Of a DNA stretch of 5,458 nt, positions 1-5,458 are shown in pieces (the stretch's first letter is position 1; every line of letters starts with the position of its first letter). Position numbers and translations under genes: made by a program. The stretch spans positions 1 through 5,458 of the forward strand of contig JACZUZ010000171.1 of the NCBI GenBank assembly GCA_022572905.1. The letters run 5' to 3'. Under the pieces are notes generated by a model. It was not told the origin of the DNA. It made no database searches and saw only the letters and a list, made by a program, of their open reading frames with translations. The DNA is from Candidatus Zixiibacteriota bacterium (GTDB lineage: Bacteria > Zixibacteria > MSB-5A5 > GN15 > JACZUZ01).

Positions 1-2
1 CG

Positions 3-146
3 GTCGAGTATGATTACCATTCTCTCGCCGCCGAAATGAAATCCGTAAATCTACCCGGTGAATTCATTGACTGTGTTACGTCTGGCTGGTGGACCACCTG
101 CCTTGAGGTTCTTCCACACAAAGAGCGAGTCAGAGGTAAATTCTAA
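3..146 (+). CDS. C-terminal end of an unrecognised protein (5' partial)
   Basis: An open frame enters from the left edge and gives 47 residues before a TAA stop at 144-146. The peptide starts VEYDYHSLAAEM and ends PHKERVRGKF, with a Cys-Val-Thr-Ser-Gly-Trp-Trp-Thr-Thr-Cys stretch near residues 24-33. The mixed, non-repetitive composition reads like real protein, and the other two plus-strand frames are closed early by stops. I do not recognise the family and assign no function. The two cysteines and paired tryptophans could be a conserved C-terminal motif. The gene converges on the minus-strand chemosensory cluster and is probably unrelated to it. No clear U-tract terminator follows it on the plus strand. 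Confidence 0.6.
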   Translation, partial: VEYDYHSLAAEMKSVNLPGEFIDCVTSGWWTTCLEVLPHKERVRGKF

Positions 147-203
147 GGACTATCTGCGGGATTTCTGAATGACGACAATTTACCTGAATAAAGATGGAAA
201 ATT

Positions 204-250
204 AAAAAGAAAAACGCCAGTAACTCAGCGAAGTAGCTGAGAGACCGGCG
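204..250 (-). terminator. Rho-independent terminator after cheW
   Basis: On the minus strand a 7-bp outer stem (244-250 with 215-221, including one G-U pair) and a 6-bp inner stem (CTCAGC at 241-236 with GCTGAG at 229-224) are separated by a 2x2 internal loop and closed by a 6-nt loop. The stem is followed at once by TTTTTCTTTTT (214-204). This is a canonical intrinsic terminator about 105 nt past the cheW stop, and it ends the minus-strand unit. The A-rich flank lies on the wrong side for the convergent plus-strand gene, and no U-tract follows the hairpin in that direction. Confidence 0.9.
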
Positions 251-326
251 CCGTTTGAGTCCGGAGAACTTGACTTGTCGGATAAACGTAGCCAATTCAG
301 ATGACTTTCCTGCCCCCTGTTTCTTT

Positions 327-342
327 TTTCGCTCGCGCGAAA
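327..342. repeat. Short inverted repeat just past the cheW stop
   Basis: TTTCGC (327-332) and GCGAAA (337-342) form a perfect 6-bp stem around four bases. Read on the minus strand the loop is GCGA, a stable GNRA-type tetraloop, 14 nt after the cheW stop. It has no U-tract on the minus strand and only a weak pyrimidine run on the plus strand. It could protect the 3' end of the cheW mRNA or serve as a weak terminator for the plus-strand gene. Function is not established. Confidence 0.35.
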
Positions 343-356
343 CACTCTTTCTCTTG

Positions 357-857
357 CTAGGCCGCGACTTCGGCCAGTTCGTCAACCGCCGAATGCACTT
401 CACCGGCGATTTTCGAGATATCCAGTAGAATCAAAAGACGGCCTTCCAGCTTGACCACTCCGCTCAGATAATCCGCGTTCACCGAATTAACCATCTGTGG
501 CGGCGGTTCGATAGTGGATTTGGGCGCGCGCAGAACTTCCGAAACTGAATCAACGATCATTCCGGTCATCCTGCCATTGACATCCATAACCACAATTCGA
601 GTCTCCTTGCAATGCTCTGTCGCTTCCAGACCAAGTTTCTTGCGCAGGTCGATCACCGGAATTACCTTATCACGAAGATTTATAATCCCTTCGACATAGC
701 TCGGGGCGTCCGGAATCTGGGTGATCTCGACCATGCGATTAATCTCCTGGACCTGGAGGATATCAATCCCGAATTCCTCTTTTCCCAGTTTGAACGACAC
801 CAACTGGACGAGCTCATCTAATCCGCCTTGGCTTTTAGTTTGCATTTTATCACTCAT
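357..857 (-). CDS. cheW: CheW chemotaxis coupling protein
   Basis: This cytoplasmic adaptor links chemoreceptors to the kinase CheA in the signalling array. The 166 residues match the usual CheW length (E. coli CheW is 167) and cover one full CheW domain, about residues 15-152. Diagnostic segments are LVSFKLGKEEFGIDILQVQEI (18-39), the IPDAP turn before YVEGIINLRDKVIPVIDLR (54-72), and VDSVSEVLR (102-110). Arg62 in the NLR motif lies at the position associated with receptor/CheA binding in characterised CheW proteins. No receiver or kinase domain is attached, which excludes CheV and CheA. The start at 857 has a GGAG at 868-865 with 7-nt spacing; Met5 is a weaker alternative. The gene begins 100 bp after the fusion receptor, with no terminator between, so it is probably a dedicated adaptor for that receptor. 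No cheA, cheY, cheR or cheB lies in the window. Confidence 0.96.
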   Translation of the reverse strand: MSDKMQTKSQGGLDELVQLVSFKLGKEEFGIDILQVQEINRMVEITQIPDAPSYVEGIINLRDKVIPVIDLRKKLGLEATEHCKETRIVVMDVNGRMTGMIVDSVSEVLRAPKSTIEPPPQMVNSVNADYLSGVVKLEGRLLILLDISKIAGEVHSAVDELAEVAA

Positions 858-885
858 ATGTTAACTCCATTGAGATGAAGCTTCA

Positions 886-911
886 GCAGGCGGGACCTGA
901 ATCCCGCCTGC
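886..911. repeat. Perfect 10-bp inverted repeat between receptor and cheW
   Basis: GCAGGCGGGA (886-895) and TCCCGCCTGC (902-911) are perfect complements around a 6-nt spacer, giving a very stable GC-rich RNA hairpin. A second palindrome, TGAAGCTTCA, abuts it at 876-885, and the cheW ribosome-binding site lies just beyond at 868-865. Neither strand has a U-tract after the hairpin, so it is not a standard terminator. It may be an mRNA processing or stability element setting the receptor:CheW ratio, or a copy of a dispersed REP-like repeat. Confidence 0.75.
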
Positions 912-957
912 CTCAGCTAATTATCATCTTATTAAATCCAGTATAACCGCCATCAGA

Positions 958-2067
958 TCATACTTTGAACTGCTGGACGACCTTGGACAAGCCTTCCGCC
1001 TGCTGATTCAGCTTTTCGGCCTCTTCAGCGGAAGCGCTAGCCCCTTTCTCGGACTGTACGCTAACTGCGGCAATCTCCTCGACGTTCTTCGAGATTTGCT
1101 CGGCGGCTGTGGATTGCTGATCGGAAGCCGAAGCTATTTGCTCAATCATATCCATCACGCGCTGATTCATGGTCAGAATCTCATGGAGAGACTCGCCGGC
1201 CTTATCCGCCAGCCCCCGACCGGACTCAACTTCTTTGCTACCTTCGTCCATAGACTTAACAGCTTCACCGGTGTCGCGCTGAATACCTTTGATCATAGTG
1301 GTTATTTCACTGGTAGCCTTGGTGGTGCGCTCCGCTAGTTTGCGAACTTCGTCGGCCACAACGGCAAATCCACGACCCTGATCACCCGCACGCGCGGCCT
1401 CGATGGCGGCGTTGAGAGCAAGAAGGTTTGTTTGGTCAGCTATATCATCAATAACGCCAATAATCTCACCAATTTCGTCTGAAGACTTGGCCAGATCACC
1501 AATTGTTTTAGCAGAACTCCTGACAACTTCTGCGATTCTCTCCATTCCGGAGATGGTCTCTTTGACCACATCAGCGCCAACTGTGGCAACTTCCGAAGCC
1601 TTTTTGGCCATACTCGTAGCCTCACTGGCGTTCTTTGAGGTTTGCACTATTGTTGCGGTCATCTCTTCAATAGCTGTCGAAACCTGCGCTGTTTGTCCGG
1701 TCTGCTGTTTCGCTCCGGCGGCCATTTCTTCTGAGCTACTTGAAATCTCAGTCGAGGCCGAAACCAGGCTTTCCGAGTTTTTACCCAGATCACCAATCAA
1801 AGTGCGCAGCGAATTAATCATCTTTTCGAATGAATGTCCGAGCGCATCTTCGGGAGATTTGGGAGTCACTGTAACTGTCAGATCATTGGCCGCAATTGAT
1901 TCCGCAACACCTGACATTTCTTTCATATAATCAATCAATCTGCGGAATGATCCAGCGAGCAGACCAATTTCATCCTTGGATTTCGCTTCGATTTTGTGAT
2001 TAACATCTCCGGTCGAAATCGCTTCAGCTATCTTTGCCATAGCTCCGATCGGCTTGGAGATCGAACG
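958..2067 (-). other. Tandem HAMP and MCP signalling domain
   Basis: HAMP1 (about 564-616) shows the SKPI proline motif and DE at 595-596. A second HAMP-like unit (about 617-655) has [10 protein letters not shown] and EDALGHSF. The coiled-coil signalling hairpin follows, with its near-invariant tip around 772-808 ([18 protein letters not shown], then FAVVADEVR), the CheA/CheW contact zone. Glu-Glu pairs at 676-677 and 697-698 fit methylation-site patterns. About 140 residues on each side of tip Glu786 suggests the 40-heptad receptor class; this is a length estimate. Confidence 0.93.
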
Positions 2068-3756
2068 AGAAATCAGAATACCAATTACCAGTCCAATCGC
2101 TATGGCCGCCAGACCAATAACCAAAATTAGTTTGAATGCGGCCTTCTCGGCGCTTTCGGCTTCATGCGAGATTCGATTTAGTTCCGCTTCAACGCTGAAC
2201 ATTAGCTTTTCGATGTGGTGGGTGACGTCCATACCCTCTTCTTCAACCTTCTCGAAGAACGCCATGAAATCCTGCCCCTTAGCGCCCTTTCTTGACATTG
2301 CTATCAATTCTTCGCCATGCTCGAAAAATTCCGCGTGCTCATCTTCGAGTTCGCGAATCTTATCTCCCCAGCCCAGGGACTGGAGCTCCGGATGCTTGTC
2401 AACCAGCGCTTCGGCAATGCGAAGCTCCTCATCAACGAGTTCACCATATTCTACAAAAGCGGCATATCGATCTTCATGGTGATCAATCAGGAAAGCTGTC
2501 ATTTCCAGTTCCTGTTCCACCGCTTTCAACTCGATTCCAGCCAACTGCTCGGTGAGCGGAATATACACTTCAGTGATGTCGACAATGCTTTCTCCGAGCT
2601 GATCCATTTTGGATTCGGAGATGAAAACTACCAACGCCAGCAGAGAGAGCACAACGCAGAATCCGCCCAGCGTTCTGGTGCCGACATTCATCTGTAATTC
2701 TCCGCGATCTACTTTGCGTAGCACAAGCACGATAACGGCCAAGAGAACACCAAGAGCTATCAACCAAAACCACCAGCTATCAAGCAGTGTCGTTTCAACT
2801 GTATGAGTGACGCTCGCTTGTGCGGCTGTGTGGCCCGCGCCTGACCGCGATTTGCTTTTGTGCGTGGTACCCGAAGTTGCGGAACCACCGTGAGATGATC
2901 CACCGCCGTGCGACCCCGCCACGGCGGCCGCAGCGCCATGGCTGGATGAGGTCGATCCATGTGTGTCTCCGTGCCCGCCGTCGGCCATCGCATTCATGGG
3001 GCGATTCGGATTGGATTCGACACTTGCCAGTATTTGCCCAACCTTAAATTCGGGCAGCCATTTGATTTTGCCTGTGCCAACATCATAGATGGCGCCGACA
3101 ACTTTGACTTTGCCAGCGTTTACCGCGTTGCGTGTTGACGGGCTCTCGAAGAATAAATCTTCCATTCCCTGCCAGACGTTTTCCTCGATTGCGAACGGAA
3201 TAATCGCATCGCCGTGTATGCTGGGATAAAGTTCCATCGCACGCAGTACGGCTGGCTGGATATTATCCACCAGCGCGGGGATATTGCGCTCAAGGGCGTG
3301 ACCAGTTCCGAGAACGGCATGAGTTACCGCGGTAACGGCGCCACATTGGGTATGACCCAGAACCACAAAAACCGGGGTGTTGACATGCGCGAGACCATAT
3401 TCAATGGAGCCCACTTCATCAACATCGCAAACATTACCGGCTACGCGGATCACGAAAATATCCATGATTCCGGCGTCGAATAAGCGTTCCACAGGCACAC
3501 GAGAGTCTGAACACGCAATGACTGTGGCGTAGGCGTGGTTACCCTGATTCTCAGAGCCGGCTTGAAGCAACCGGATTCCGTTGGTGTGTGGATGCTTACT
3601 TTTTCCATCCACAAACCGCTTGTTGCCGGCTTTCAGCAATTCCAGAGATTTCCCCGGACTGGGCTGTTTGGCGTTTGTAGCGCTCGGAACGGCAATAAAC
3701 AAAGCCATTACTGCGCATGAAGCCAAACCGCTTTTTAAGATTTGGAAAAACTTCAT
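958..3756 (-). CDS. Periplasmic beta-carbonic anhydrase fused to a methyl-accepting chemotaxis receptor
   Basis: The 932-residue protein combines an enzyme and a chemoreceptor. Order: signal peptide (1-29, cleavage likely after TNA); beta-carbonic anhydrase (about 35-245); His/Gly/Ser-rich linker (about 250-320); membrane helix 1 (328-346); short basic cytoplasmic loop; helix 2 (364-380); periplasmic helical sensor (381-540); helix 3 (543-563); tandem HAMP (about 564-655); signalling hairpin (about 656-932). The start at 3756 is supported by the signal peptide and by the purine-rich AAGGAAGGAAG (3773-3763) upstream. Zinc ligands and receptor tip are intact, so both halves look functional. Expected action: reversible hydration of CO2 in the periplasm beside a sensor controlling CheA. 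The C-terminus VVQQFKV lacks an NWETF-type CheR/CheB tether. Signal-peptide-bearing beta-anhydrases and stand-alone receptors are both well known; the combination is the novelty. What it senses (CO2, bicarbonate, pH, zinc or other) is inference. Confidence 0.93.
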   Translation of the reverse strand: MKFFQILKSGLASCAVMALFIAVPSATNAKQPSPGKSLELLKAGNKRFVDGKSKHPHTNGIRLLQAGSENQGNHAYATVIACSDSRVPVERLFDAGIMDIFVIRVAGNVCDVDEVGSIEYGLAHVNTPVFVVLGHTQCGAVTAVTHAVLGTGHALERNIPALVDNIQPAVLRAMELYPSIHGDAIIPFAIEENVWQGMEDLFFESPSTRNAVNAGKVKVVGAIYDVGTGKIKWLPEFKVGQILASVESNPNRPMNAMADGGHGDTHGSTSSSHGAAAAVAGSHGGGSSHGGSATSGTTHKSKSRSGAGHTAAQASVTHTVETTLLDSWWFWLIALGVLLAVIVLVLRKVDRGELQMNVGTRTLGGFCVVLSLLALVVFISESKMDQLGESIVDITEVYIPLTEQLAGIELKAVEQELEMTAFLIDHHEDRYAAFVEYGELVDEELRIAEALVDKHPELQSLGWGDKIRELEDEHAEFFEHGEELIAMSRKGAKGQDFMAFFEKVEEEGMDVTHHIEKLMFSVEAELNRISHEAESAEKAAFKLILVIGLAAIAIGLVIGILISRSISKPIGAMAKIAEAISTGDVNHKIEAKSKDEIGLLAGSFRRLIDYMKEMSGVAESIAANDLTVTVTPKSPEDALGHSFEKMINSLRTLIGDLGKNSESLVSASTEISSSSEEMAAGAKQQTGQTAQVSTAIEEMTATIVQTSKNASEATSMAKKASEVATVGADVVKETISGMERIAEVVRSSAKTIGDLAKSSDEIGEIIGVIDDIADQTNLLALNAAIEAARAGDQGRGFAVVADEVRKLAERTTKATSEITTMIKGIQRDTGEAVKSMDEGSKEVESGRGLADKAGESLHEILTMNQRVMDMIEQIASASDQQSTAAEQISKNVEEIAAVSVQSEKGASASAEEAEKLNQQAEGLSKVVQQFKV
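2137..2616 (-). other. Periplasmic helical sensor region of the receptor half
   Basis: Residues 381-540, between membrane helices 2 and 3, are almost entirely helical-looking and strongly acidic, of the size expected for a four-helix-bundle ligand-binding domain of the Tar/Tsr type. Histidines cluster at 426-427 (HHED), 474 and 480 ([11 protein letters not shown]), and 513-514 (THHIEK), several beside glutamates. This is where a small ligand, proton or metal would most likely be read. The exact Pfam family cannot be assigned by eye. Confidence 0.75.
2689..2703 (-). promoter_or_regulatory. Internal ribosome-binding site and start at the receptor half
   Basis: Inside the fusion, GGAG (2703-2700) stands 8 nt before the ATG of Met356 (2691-2689). 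The sequence beginning there, [11 protein letters not shown] followed by a hydrophobic helix, is a typical N-terminus of a stand-alone chemoreceptor. Initiation here would give a 577-residue receptor without the anhydrase, linker or extra helix. It may be a relic of the unfused gene or an active second start; use is not shown by sequence. Confidence 0.5.
2797..3009 (-). other. His/Gly/Ser-rich linker between enzyme and receptor
   Basis: Residues 250-320 are low-complexity and disordered-looking. Eight histidines (262, 266, 273, 283, 289, 299, 309, 318) sit in a Gly/Ser/Ala/Thr background, with a short Lys/Arg-Ser patch (THKSKSRS, 298-305). The segment lies in the periplasm and would be a flexible tether about 70 residues long. 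The regular histidines suggest zinc or other metal binding that could feed or buffer the adjacent zinc enzyme; this is inference from composition. Confidence 0.8.
3022..3654 (-). other. Beta-carbonic anhydrase domain of the fusion
   Basis: Residues 35-245 form a full-length bacterial beta-class domain. The zinc site is ACSDSR (81-86; Cys82, Asp84, Arg86) with GHTQCGA (134-140; His135, Cys138). Family segments RVAGNV (104-109), [10 protein letters not shown] (116-125), the helix leading to IEENVWQ (190-196), and the closing strand [16 protein letters not shown] (219-234) are also present. In the family Cys-His-Cys bind zinc, and Asp either ligates zinc or pairs with Arg in the active form. Nothing suggests a pseudoenzyme. 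Type I versus type II (bicarbonate-regulated) is not resolved here. Confidence 0.93.
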
Positions 3757-3798
3757 TGTTTCTTCCTTCCTTCGAGTTTCACTTATCTTTATTCCTTA

Positions 3799-3804
3799 AT
3801 TATA
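3799..3804 (-). promoter_or_regulatory. Candidate -10 box before the fusion receptor
   Basis: A perfect TATAAT lies on the minus strand in the 65-bp gap between porin and receptor. With 17-bp spacing the -35 position falls on TTCTAA, across the porin stop codon, a poor match (3 of 6) to TTGACA. Start of transcription would be near 3792, leaving a leader of about 35 nt with the AAGGAAGGAAG ribosome-binding site. The promoter could be activator-dependent, or the match could be chance in AT-rich spacer. Confidence 0.4.
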
Positions 3805-3821
3805 TCCTGACCACTAAACAT

Positions 3822-5381
3822 TTAGAATTTGAATAATGTGTTCAAAAATAGCGTACTCTGACTGTCCTCGGTGTCATCACTGAAGCTGGTGGTTCGGTAG
3901 TTGAGAGCCACTTTAAGACTGTACATGGGCTTACTTTCGATTCCAATAACTGAAAGGATTTCGCTATTATTAGCCTTGCTCCTATCGGGGTCATAAAAAT
4001 CGATACGGCCGATGATACCGAGTTTCTTTACAAACGGACTTTGCGAAAATTTGTATAGATAGAGAGCTCCAAAAACTGACAGTCCTCGTTTCTTGACCGC
4101 AGATTTTTCTACGCCTTTTCCGAGAGTTAGGAAGTTCATGTCAACGCCAAAATCGAGAGTATGATCCCAGACGAGCGCTCCGCCCACGGAAACCATCTGT
4201 CGCTTCCAGTCAGAACCAGACACGGGTGTAACTGTTGTATCCCACGGCGTTACCGAATTGTCAATCGACACCAGGTCATCAAGCGACTCGTTTTGAGTGC
4301 CAGTGTAATACTGCATCAGAAAAGAGCTATTCTTGAAATTATGAGAGCCCTTGAAGGGTGTTAGCAGTGTGACAATGTTAAAGTCCTTGCGGCTGTTTAG
4401 TTCCTGAACATGCGTATAGCTCGTACCATTTAGCAAAGACAGTCTGACAAATCCGAATTTTGACTCAGGTCCAAACGAAAATTTTGTGGAGACACCCAGA
4501 TCTGACGACGTAAGAAAATGATGCAGGTCACCGATTGTTGGCGCCGCATAACGTCTCCCCCACAGCTTGTTCATATAATCGATATACTCGGTCGGCTGAA
4601 GACCAAAACGAATCTCTACACCCTCTCCAGTGAAGGCAGGCTTCCAGTCGATATAGGCGTATTTGAGTATAATGTTGTATTTATCGTCAATGGTCTTAAG
4701 GTCTGTCGTAACCCGAATGTTCGAACGATCAGAGAGTTTCGACCGTACGGTCAAATAAGCGCGAGACAGCGCGAATTCACCATGACTACCCTCGTTGTCC
4801 GACACATTCACAAAACCGTGACTGTACATTTTGCCATTAATCGTCGTCTTTGAATGCGTCGTCTTTGAATGCGTTGTCTTTGAATGCGTCGTCTTAGAAT
4901 GCGTGGCGTCGCTCTGGTGTGCTTTGGCGGGTGTATGTTGGATGTCGAGCAACCCCTGAATATCATGAGTTAATGTCGCCAGCCGTGCATCTATCTGTTT
5001 TACGCGCTGGTCAGTCTCAGGAGTAACACCTGCGTTAAGCGACGTCAATTGCGTACCGTGATCCTTAAAATATTCCTTTAGTTCCGCTATTTCCAGACGG
5101 AGTACCGACAAGTCAGTAATTACGTCGAGAAACTGTTCCTCACTTATTCCGCTTGTAGCGCTCCCTTTGGAGGACTTTTGATTCTTCGCGATGATCGACT
5201 TCATTTCGGAGAATTGCTTGCTACGCGCTTTTGCTTCCTGATCAATCAGTTCCTTGAGATTACTCTCAATTTTTTCGACAGCGCTGAGAATGGCGTCGAT
5301 ATCCTGAGCGCCTGCGGGTTGCCCCAGAGACATGACCACTAACAAAGTGGCTCCAATCCCTAGAATTAGTTTACTTTTCAT
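3822..5381 (-). CDS. Porin-like outer-membrane beta-barrel protein with N-terminal coiled coil
   Basis: The 519-residue protein has a signal peptide (1-25, cleavage likely after AGA). Two predicted coiled-coil stretches follow (about 28-68 and 82-145), then a His/Thr/Ser/Lys repeat (160-180), then a beta-barrel from about 183 to the end. The barrel opens with INGKMYSHGFVNV, continues with LSRAYLTVRSKLSD and FGLQPTEYIDYMNKLWGRRY, and ends LFLNTLFKF, whose terminal phenylalanine is the usual outer-membrane assembly signal. The layout resembles phosphate-selective porin O/P-like and related general porins; substrate cannot be read from sequence. The periplasmic coiled coil may trimerise or contact peptidoglycan (inference). 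The ATG at 5381 has AAGGAG 10 nt upstream. It lies 65 bp ahead of the fusion receptor, same strand, with no terminator, suggesting shared expression. An unrelated adhesin or polysaccharide channel is less likely. Confidence 0.82.
   Translation of the reverse strand: MKSKLILGIGATLLVVMSLGQPAGAQDIDAILSAVEKIESNLKELIDQEAKARSKQFSEMKSIIAKNQKSSKGSATSGISEEQFLDVITDLSVLRLEIAELKEYFKDHGTQLTSLNAGVTPETDQRVKQIDARLATLTHDIQGLLDIQHTPAKAHQSDATHSKTTHSKTTHSKTTHSKTTINGKMYSHGFVNVSDNEGSHGEFALSRAYLTVRSKLSDRSNIRVTTDLKTIDDKYNIILKYAYIDWKPAFTGEGVEIRFGLQPTEYIDYMNKLWGRRYAAPTIGDLHHFLTSSDLGVSTKFSFGPESKFGFVRLSLLNGTSYTHVQELNSRKDFNIVTLLTPFKGSHNFKNSSFLMQYYTGTQNESLDDLVSIDNSVTPWDTTVTPVSGSDWKRQMVSVGGALVWDHTLDFGVDMNFLTLGKGVEKSAVKKRGLSVFGALYLYKFSQSPFVKKLGIIGRIDFYDPDRSKANNSEILSVIGIESKPMYSLKVALNYRTTSFSDDTEDSQSTLFLNTLFKF
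4845..4904 (-). repeat. Four tandem 15-bp repeats encoding THSKT
   Basis: Four near-identical 15-bp units encode Thr-His-Ser-Lys-Thr at residues 160-179 of the porin, between the coiled coil and the barrel. The units differ by only one or two bases, pointing to recent slippage-type expansion. Because 15 is a multiple of three, copy-number change would alter linker length without breaking the frame. The repeat places a basic, histidine-bearing segment on the periplasmic side. Confidence 0.93.
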
Positions 5382-5458
5382 GGTTTTCCCACTCCTTCTT
5401 TAATGTGTAATTGATATACGTCATTATGCTTTTTGCATTTTTAGTTTTCTAAAGAGAC
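5382..5458 (-). promoter_or_regulatory. AT-rich leader of the porin gene
   Basis: This is the upstream region of the minus-strand unit as far as the window shows it. It contains the AAGGAG ribosome-binding site (5397-5392), a small inverted repeat ATGC-5 nt-GCAT (5426-5438), and a -10-like CATAAT overlapping it at 5428-5423. No convincing -35 box with standard spacing is visible, and the promoter may lie partly beyond the edge. The AT richness fits a promoter, but exact elements are uncertain. Confidence 0.4.

Noticed and set aside
143..403. 86-codon minus-strand open frame downstream of and overlapping cheW
   Set aside because: It covers the terminator hairpin and U-tract and overlaps the end of cheW in another frame. 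The peptide is Lys/Arg/Phe-rich without protein-like pattern.
886..911. Inverted repeat as a Rho-independent terminator
   Set aside because: No run of U follows it on either strand, unlike the clear terminator at 204-250.
940..945. TATACT as a -10 box for a separate cheW promoter
   Set aside because: The 17-bp-spaced -35 position (TCAAAG, inside the receptor's last codons) matches poorly, and a strong hairpin would lie in the leader. Not enough to call a promoter.
958..975. CheR/CheB-binding pentapeptide at the receptor C-terminus
   Set aside because: The protein ends VVQQFKV directly after the coiled coil, with no flexible tail and no NWETF-like motif.
1403..1930. 175-codon plus-strand open frame inside the receptor
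   Set aside because: It is antisense to the highly conserved MCP signalling domain. Its Ser/Ala/Ile-rich composition mirrors the coiled coil on the other strand, and no ribosome-binding site or family resemblance is evident.
2054..2482. Plus-strand open frames of about 140 and 125 codons over the sensor region
   Set aside because: They are antisense to the Glu-rich sensor helices and give Ser-rich low-complexity peptides (runs of SSSSS), a typical shadow pattern.
2690..3010. Possibility that the fusion is a sequencing or assembly artefact
   Set aside because: Rejected provisionally: the frame is continuous through a protein-like linker, and the extra helix and basic loop give a consistent topology. 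Read-level confirmation cannot be done here.
1..5458. tRNA, rRNA, CRISPR array, insertion sequence or integration site
   Set aside because: No tRNA-like cloverleaf, spaced direct-repeat array, transposase coding or flanking terminal repeats were seen. The only direct repeat is the 15-bp coding array in the porin.

Overview
The window looks like Gram-negative bacterial DNA. It encodes an outer-membrane beta-barrel protein with a signal peptide and a C-terminal phenylalanine, a receptor with periplasmic domains, and a CheW adaptor, so the host has an outer membrane and a chemosensory system. Base composition is near 50% GC by eye. The porin resembles those I associate with environmental, poorly cultured lineages (Gemmatimonadota/Zixibacteria-like groups and deltaproteobacteria), but the window alone does not fix the taxon.

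Layout: the left edge holds the last 47 codons of an unrecognised plus-strand gene (ends at 146). Everything else is on the minus strand, read right to left: leader (5458-5382), porin-like outer-membrane protein (5381-3822), a 65-bp gap with a good -10 box, a 932-residue carbonic anhydrase/chemoreceptor fusion (3756-958), a 100-bp gap with a perfect 10-bp inverted repeat, cheW (857-357), and a strong Rho-independent terminator (250-204) between the convergent transcription units. No terminator is visible between the three minus-strand genes, so they could be one transcription unit with an added promoter before the receptor.

The centrepiece is the fusion. An apparently intact beta-class carbonic anhydrase (zinc ligands Cys82, Asp84, His135, Cys138; Arg86 of the Asp/Arg dyad) with a signal peptide is joined through a His/Gly/Ser-rich linker and an extra membrane helix to a complete methyl-accepting chemotaxis protein (two membrane helices, periplasmic helical sensor, tandem HAMP, signalling hairpin). 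Predicted topology puts enzyme and sensor both in the periplasm and the signalling tip in the cytoplasm. A Shine-Dalgarno sequence and ATG survive exactly where the receptor half begins.

Working model (inference): the porin admits small solutes to the periplasm, the anhydrase interconverts CO2 and bicarbonate plus a proton beside the receptor, the receptor reads the product, pH, or the enzyme's own state, and the adjacent CheW couples it to a CheA encoded elsewhere. This would be a CO2/bicarbonate/pH-sensing chemosensory module; I do not know of a described example.
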